From the NCBI RefSeq assembly GCF_004801855.1, contig NZ_SSTC01000039.1, positions 1-42,413 of the forward strand: a DNA stretch of 42,413 nucleotides, written 5' to 3'. Source of the DNA: Pseudomonas sp. A-1. Its GTDB lineage: Bacteria > Pseudomonadota > Gammaproteobacteria > Pseudomonadales > Pseudomonadaceae. The notes under the pieces were generated by a model. It did not search any database, was not told where the DNA came from, and saw only the letters and a program-made list of their open reading frames with translations. This document shows positions 38,100 to 42,413 of this stretch, piece after piece (positions within the stretch are counted from its first letter, which is position 1; every line of letters starts with the position of its first letter). The translations under genes were made by a program, and so were the position numbers.

Positions 38100-39433
38100 C
38101 CGGTGACTGCTCCTTGCGCGCGCGCGGGGGCGGCGGCGATCTTGATCAGCTTGGCGTAGTAGAAACCGTCGTGGCCGTCGACCTGGGCCAGCAACTGGCG
38201 GCCGTGCGGCTGCCTGACGCCGAACGGGCCGGGGATGTCCAGCTCGCGCGCGCCGGGGGTGCGGGCGAGGAAGGCGCCGATCACCTCGGTGTTCTCGGTC
38301 GGCAGGCTCGAGCAGGTGGCGTAGAGCAGCACGCCGCCGACCTCGAGGGTCGGCCACAGGGCGTCGAGCAGCTCGCCCTGCAGGGCGGCCAGCGCGGCGA
38401 TGTCGCCTTGCTGGCGGGTCAGCTTGATGTCCGGGTGGCGGCGGATCACCCCGGTCGCCGAGCAGGGCGCGTCGAGCAGGATGCGCTGGAACGGCTTGCC
38501 GTCCCACCACTGGCCGACGGCGCGGGCGTCGGCGGCGACCAGCCTGGCGTCGAGCCCGAGGCGGGCGAGGTTCTCGCGCACGCGCACCAGGCGGCTCTCC
38601 TCCAGGTCGACGGCAGTGACGCTGAGCGAGGGCTCGGCCTCCAGCAGGTGGCAGGTCTTGCCGCCGGGCGCGCAACAGGCATCCAGCACGCGCAGGTTGG
38701 GCGCCAGCTCGAGCAGGTCGGCGGCCAGCTGGGCGGCCTCGTCCTGCACGCTGACCCGGCCCTCGGCGAAGCCCGGCAGGGTGGTGACGTCGCAGGGCGT
38801 GGCCAGCTGCACGCCATCCGTGCTGAACGGACAGGCGCGTGCGGCGATGCCGGTGGCGGCCAGCTCGGCCAGGTAGGCGTCACGGCTGCCGTGGCGGCGG
38901 TTGACCCGCAGGGTCAGCGGCGGATGGCTGTTGTTGGCGGCGCAGATGGCTTCCCAGTCCGCCGGCCAGTGCGCCTTGAGCGCCTTCTGCAGCCAGCGCG
39001 GATGGGCGGTGCGCGCCGCCGGGTCGCGCTCCAGTTCGGCGAGCAGCGCCTCGCCCTCGCGCTGGGCGCGGCGCAGCACGGCGTTGATCAGACCCTTGGC
39101 CGAGGACTTCTTCAGCTTGTCGACACAGCCGACCGTCTCGCCGATCGCCGCGTGGGCGGGGATGCGCGTGTACAGCAGCTGGTACAGGCCGACCAGCAGC
39201 AGCGCCTCGAGATCCGTGTCGGCGGCCTTGAACGGCTTCTGCAGCAGCTTGTCGGCGAGCAGGGACAGACGCGGCTGCCAGCGCGCGGTGCCGAAGGCCA
39301 GCTCCTGGGTCAGGCCGCGGTCGCGCGGCTCGACCTTGTCCAGCTGCGCCGGCAGGGCGCTGCCCAGCGAGGCCTTGCCGGCGAGCACGGCGCCGAGGGC
39401 GCGGGCGGCGGCCAGCCGCGGGTTGACGGCCAT
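38096..39433 (-). CDS. rsmB: 16S rRNA (cytosine-967-C5)-methyltransferase
   Basis: RsmB (Sun/Fmu) methylates C967 of 16S rRNA with S-adenosylmethionine. The 445-residue protein has the N-terminal NusB-like RNA-binding domain. The SAM motif is [16 protein letters not shown], followed by the catalytic [17 protein letters not shown] and the second Cys motif [14 protein letters not shown]. Its ATG overlaps the fmt stop by one base at 39433. It is one of the tightly coupled fmt-rsmB-trkA genes. Confidence 0.97.
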   Translation of the reverse strand: MAVNPRLAAARALGAVLAGKASLGSALPAQLDKVEPRDRGLTQELAFGTARWQPRLSLLADKLLQKPFKAADTDLEALLLVGLYQLLYTRIPAHAAIGETVGCVDKLKKSSAKGLINAVLRRAQREGEALLAELERDPAARTAHPRWLQKALKAHWPADWEAICAANNSHPPLTLRVNRRHGSRDAYLAELAATGIAARACPFSTDGVQLATPCDVTTLPGFAEGRVSVQDEAAQLAADLLELAPNLRVLDACCAPGGKTCHLLEAEPSLSVTAVDLEESRLVRVRENLARLGLDARLVAADARAVGQWWDGKPFQRILLDAPCSATGVIRRHPDIKLTRQQGDIAALAALQGELLDALWPTLEVGGVLLYATCSSLPTENTEVIGAFLARTPGARELDIPGPFGVRQPHGRQLLAQVDGHDGFYYAKLIKIAAAPARAQGAVTG

Positions 39434-40374
39434 CAGGCCAGCACCTGGCCGGCGGCGAACTGCTCGCGGCGGCTGTTGTACAGGTCGGCAAAGCCCAGCG
39501 GCTTGCCGCCCGGCAGCTGCAGGCGGGTCAGGCGCAGCGCGCCCTGGCCGCAGGCGACGACGAGGCCGTCGCGGCCGGCGGCGAGGATGGTGCCGGGCGC
39601 GCCCTGCCCTTCGGCGACTTCGGCGGCATAGACCTTGAGCGCGGCCTCGCCGAGGGTGGTGTGGCAGACCGGCCAGGGATTGAAGGCGCGCACCAGACGT
39701 TCCAGCTCCACGGCCGGATGGCTCCAGTCGAGGCGCGCCTCGTCCTTGTTGAGCTTGTGGGCGTAGGTGGCCAGGGCGTCGTCCTGCACCTCGCCGTGCA
39801 GGGTGCCGGCGGCCAGCTGCGGGATGGCCGCGACCACCGCCGCGGCGCCCAGCGTGGCCAGGCGGTCGTGCAGGCTGCCGCCGGTGTCGTCGTCGGCGAT
39901 CGGCGTGGTGGCCTTGAGCAGCATCGGCCCGGTGTCGAGGCCGGCCTCCATGCGCATCACGGTGACGCCGCTCTCGGCATCGCCGGCCTGCACTGCGCGC
40001 TGGATCGGCGCGGCGCCGCGCCAGCGCGGCAGCAGGGAGGCGTGGCTGTTGATGCAGCCGAGAGGCGGGATGTCGAGCACCGCCTGCGGCAGGATCAGGC
40101 CGTAGGCCACCACCACCAGTAGGTCGGGCTGCAGCGCTGCCAGCTCGGCCTGCGCCGCCGCATCGCGCAGGGTCTGCGGCTGCAGGACGGGGATGCCGTG
40201 CGTGGCTGCCAGCTGCTTGACCGGGCTGGCCATCAGCTTCTGGCCGCGGCCGGCCGGGCGGTCGGGCTGGGTGTACACCGCCACCGGCGTCAGGCCCGCG
40301 TCGAGCAGGGCCTGGAGGTGGACGGCGGCGAATTCCGGGGTACCGGCGAAGACGATGCGCAGGGGCTGGCTCAT
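39433..40374 (-). CDS. fmt: Methionyl-tRNA formyltransferase
   Basis: This enzyme formylates initiator Met-tRNA using 10-formyl-THF. The 313-residue product has the formyl-donor-binding N-terminus ([20 protein letters not shown]), the signature [17 protein letters not shown] with catalytic Asn and His, and the C-terminal OB-like domain. ATG 40374 has a GAGCGAGAG upstream. It shares the classic def-fmt-rsmB order; a terminator-like hairpin between def and fmt is only 15 bases upstream of its start. Confidence 0.97.
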   Translation of the reverse strand: MSQPLRIVFAGTPEFAAVHLQALLDAGLTPVAVYTQPDRPAGRGQKLMASPVKQLAATHGIPVLQPQTLRDAAAQAELAALQPDLLVVVAYGLILPQAVLDIPPLGCINSHASLLPRWRGAAPIQRAVQAGDAESGVTVMRMEAGLDTGPMLLKATTPIADDDTGGSLHDRLATLGAAAVVAAIPQLAAGTLHGEVQDDALATYAHKLNKDEARLDWSHPAVELERLVRAFNPWPVCHTTLGEAALKVYAAEVAEGQGAPGTILAAGRDGLVVACGQGALRLTRLQLPGGKPLGFADLYNSRREQFAAGQVLA

Positions 40375-40388
40375 GGGCTCTCGCTCAA

Positions 40389-40416
40389 GAAAAAAGGCTT
40401 GCCGCGGGCAAGCCTT
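40389..40416 (-). terminator. Intrinsic terminator-like hairpin between def and fmt
   Basis: On the minus strand AAGGCTTGC / GCAAGCCTT (arms at 40408-40416 and 40394-40402) is followed by a run of T residues. It lies 9 bases past the def stop and just before fmt. Confidence 0.8.
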
Positions 40417-40424
40417 CCGGTGAA

Positions 40425-40934
40425 TCAGTTGTGCTGCAGGCGATGCTGTTTTTCCAGCTTCTTCTTGATGCGGTCGCGCTTGAGGCCGGACAGGTAGTCG
40501 ACGAACAGCTTGCCGTTGAGGTGGTCGCACTCGTGCTGGATGCACACGGCGAGCAGGCCCTCGGCGATCTCCTCGAACGGCTGGCCGTCGCGGTCCAGCG
40601 CCCTGATGCGCACCTTGAGCGGACGGTCGACGTTCTCGTAGAAGCCGGGGACGGAGAGGCAGCCTTCCTGGTAGGGGCCGAGGTCGTCGGTGAGCATTTC
40701 CAGTTCGGGGTTGATGAACACCCGCGGCGCGCTCTTGTCCTCGGACAGGTCCATCACCACCAGGCGCTTGTGCACGTTGACCTGGGTCGCCGCCAGGCCG
40801 ATGCCGGGGGCGGCGTACATGGTCTCGAACATGTCGTCGATCAGCTGGCGCAGGGCGTCGTCGACCACCTCCACCGGCTTGGCGAGGGTGCGCAGGCGCG
40901 GATCGGGGAACTCGAGAATGTTCAGGATCGCCAT
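40425..40934 (-). CDS. def: Peptide deformylase
   Basis: This metalloenzyme removes the formyl group from nascent N-terminal Met. The 169-residue protein starting at ATG 40934 has the three motifs GIGLAATQ (44-51), EGCLSVP with metal ligand C92, and HECDH with H134/E135/H138. The open frame continuing to 41054 upstream does not belong to it. It is followed by a strong hairpin before fmt and is divergent from the LysM gene over a 140-base gap. Confidence 0.97.
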   Translation of the reverse strand: MAILNILEFPDPRLRTLAKPVEVVDDALRQLIDDMFETMYAAPGIGLAATQVNVHKRLVVMDLSEDKSAPRVFINPELEMLTDDLGPYQEGCLSVPGFYENVDRPLKVRIRALDRDGQPFEEIAEGLLAVCIQHECDHLNGKLFVDYLSGLKRDRIKKKLEKQHRLQHN

Positions 40935-41074
40935 ATGCGTTTGTGATGCACTTGTGGAATAAATCGAAAACCGGCTGATAAGATGCCCGGCAGCTCGAAA
41001 AACGGCTTGAGGCCGCGTATTTCGCCGGCCGGCGCACGTTTCCCGTGTCGGCACATGATAAAGGGATTCACCTC

Positions 41075-42097
41075 ATGAGGAAATCATTAGTCGCCCTGCT
41101 GCTGCTGGCGGCTGGCGGTCTGGCGCAGGCCGAGGTCCAGCTCAGGGACGGCCATCCGCAGACCTACACGGTGGCGCGCGGCGATACCCTGTGGGATATC
41201 TCCGGCAAGTTCCTGCGCCAGCCGTGGAAGTGGCCGGAGATCTGGCAGGCCAACCCGCAGGTGCAGAATCCGCATCTGATCTACCCGGGCGACGTGCTGA
41301 GCCTGACCTGGGTCGACGGCCAGCCGCGCATCGTCCTCGACCGCGGCGCCTCGCGCGGCACCGTCAAGCTGTCGCCGCACGTGCGCAGCACGCCGATGGC
41401 CGAGGCGATCCCGACCATCCCGCTGGAAAAGATCAACAGCTTCCTGCTCAGCAACCGCATCGTCGACAGCGACCTCGAGCTGTCCCAGGCGCCCTACGTG
41501 GTGGCCGGCAACGCCGAGCGCGTGGTCAGCGGCGCCGGCGACCGCATCTATGCCCGCGGCGCCTTCACCGGCGAGCAGGCCTACGGCCTGTACCGTCAGG
41601 GCAAGGCCTACAGCGACCCGCAGACCAAGGAAGTGCTCGGCATCAACGCCGACTACATCGGCGGCGGCGACGTGGTGGCCGAGGAAGGCGACATCGCTAC
41701 CCTGGCCCTCACCCGTACCACCCAGGAAGTGCGCCTGGGCGACCGCCTGCTGCCCACCGAGGAGCGCTCGATCAGCTCCACCTTCGTGCCCAGCGAGCCG
41801 AGCGAGCCGATCGACGGGGTGATCCTCGACGTGCCGCGCGGCGTGACCCAGGTCGGTCAGCTCGACGTGGTCACCCTCAACAAGGGCCGCCGCGACGGCC
41901 TCGCCGAAGGCAACGTGCTGGCGATCTACAAGACCGGCGAGACGGTGCGCGACCGCATCACCGGCGAGAGCGTGAAGATCCCCGACGAGCGCTCCGGCCT
42001 GCTGATGGTGTTCCGTACCTACGACAAGCTCAGCTATGGCCTGGTGCTCAACGCCACCCGTTCGCTGGCGGTGCTCGACAAGGTGCGCAACCCCTGA
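41075..42097 (+). CDS. Secreted LysM-domain protein
   Basis: The 340-residue product corresponds to P. aeruginosa PA0020. It has a Sec signal peptide (MRKSLVALLLLAAGGLAQAEV, cleavage expected after AQA). A LysM peptidoglycan-binding domain follows at about residues 31-80 (YTVARGDTLWDISGKFL ... IYPGDVLSLTW). The C-terminal part is about 250 residues of beta-rich sequence of unknown function. ATG 41075 has AAGGGA 12 bases upstream. It probably acts in the periplasm. It is followed by a terminator, then dprA. Confidence 0.92.
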   Translation: MRKSLVALLLLAAGGLAQAEVQLRDGHPQTYTVARGDTLWDISGKFLRQPWKWPEIWQANPQVQNPHLIYPGDVLSLTWVDGQPRIVLDRGASRGTVKLSPHVRSTPMAEAIPTIPLEKINSFLLSNRIVDSDLELSQAPYVVAGNAERVVSGAGDRIYARGAFTGEQAYGLYRQGKAYSDPQTKEVLGINADYIGGGDVVAEEGDIATLALTRTTQEVRLGDRLLPTEERSISSTFVPSEPSEPIDGVILDVPRGVTQVGQLDVVTLNKGRRDGLAEGNVLAIYKTGETVRDRITGESVKIPDERSGLLMVFRTYDKLSYGLVLNATRSLAVLDKVRNP

Positions 42098-42107
42098 GCG
42101 TCGTGAA

Positions 42108-42138
42108 CGAAGCCCCCGCCTGCGGGGGCTTCGCGTTT
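42108..42138 (+). terminator. Terminator after the LysM gene
   Basis: CGAAGCCCCCGC / GCGGGGGCTTCG (42108-42119, 42122-42133), followed by CGTTTCT. It is placed 10 bases after the stop codon. Confidence 0.85.
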
Positions 42139-42197
42139 CTGGCCTGACGCAGGATGCGCGCCGGCCGATGTCCTGCCGTCGATCAAGGATGATCGCC

Positions 42198-42413
42198 ATG
42201 CCCTACCCCGCCGCCCTGCCCCCGGCCGAACTGGAAGCCCGCCTGCGCCTGCACGGCCTGCCGGCGATCGGTCCGCGGCGCTTCCGCCTGCTGATCAGCA
42301 CCTTCGGCTCGGCCAGTGCCGCCCTCTCCGCTCCTGCAGCCGCCTGGCGCGCCCTCGGCCTGCCGGCGGAGGCCGCCGAGGCGCGGCGCAGCCCGCTGGT
42401 GCGCGAGCAGGCC
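42198..42413 (+). CDS. dprA: DNA processing protein DprA (3' truncated by window edge)
   Basis: The 72 visible residues begin MPYPAALPPAELEARLRLHGLPAIGPRRFRLL, the helical SAM-like N-terminal domain of DprA/Smf. This protein loads RecA on incoming single-stranded DNA during transformation. The Rossmann core lies outside the window, so the call rests on this N-terminus and on the conserved def-lysM-dprA order. The start ATG 42198 (AAGGATG upstream) is preferred over the in-frame ATG at 42189. Confidence 0.85.
   Translation, partial: MPYPAALPPAELEARLRLHGLPAIGPRRFRLLISTFGSASAALSAPAAAWRALGLPAEAAEARRSPLVREQA

Overview
This window is high-GC gamma-proteobacterial chromosome from next to the replication origin. 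The order dnaA-dnaN-recF-gyrB at the left, and the block lptA-gmhB-glyS-glyQ-htrB-pilZ ... trkH-trkA-rsmB-fmt-def-lysM-dprA at the right, is what I remember of the origin-proximal region of Pseudomonas aeruginosa PAO1 (about PA0001 to PA0021). Pseudomonas-type parS sites and DnaA boxes support Pseudomonadaceae (Pseudomonas/Azotobacter lineage). The species cannot be fixed from the sequence alone. The origin itself (normally upstream of dnaA) is outside the window.

Layout. 1-5962: replication genes (5'-truncated dnaA, dnaN, recF, gyrB). 5963-6893: a gene-poor stretch with DnaA boxes, a gyrB terminator, an 85-residue unknown ORF, a decayed copy of the gyrB 3' end, and a GGA-rich small RNA that looks like an RsmX/Y/Z-type decoy for RsmA/CsrA. 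6894-11746: an unknown secreted protein, a Dyp-type peroxidase, a cupin, a pseudouridine synthase and alanine dehydrogenase. 11775-21529: a complete catechol meta-cleavage module. A DmpR-type sigma54 activator is divergent from nine enzyme/ferredoxin genes in the order of dmpQBCDEFGHI (xylTEGFJQKIH). No ring hydroxylase is present, so catechol must come from elsewhere. 21656-23346: a four-gene operon of poorly known envelope-type proteins, including a half-length MreB-like protein. 23432-26454: a GNAT acetyltransferase, an ATP-binding regulator-like protein and an orphan PilU-like ATPase. From 26524 on, the conserved Pseudomonas order resumes. About 20 kb (roughly 6.1-26.5 kb) is therefore extra relative to the remembered PAO1 order between gyrB and lptA.

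How it works together. DmpR would sense a phenol-like effector through H100/W128 and bind two repeated upstream sites. It would then fire a consensus -24/-12 promoter at 13827-13841. The operon converts catechol to pyruvate and acetyl-CoA. Both divergent leaders carry an AANAANAA motif of the kind bound by Hfq-Crc, which suggests catabolite repression.

Six parS or near-parS 16-mers lie in the window. Three of them sit exactly at the two edges of the meta-cleavage module, so the catabolic cassette is bracketed by chromosome-segregation sites. The most novel-looking items are the Rsm-type sRNA with its upstream GacA-like box, the gyrB tail duplication beside it, the parS-bracketed catabolic module, and the truncated-MreB operon. 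I see no tRNA, rRNA, insertion sequence or CRISPR array.
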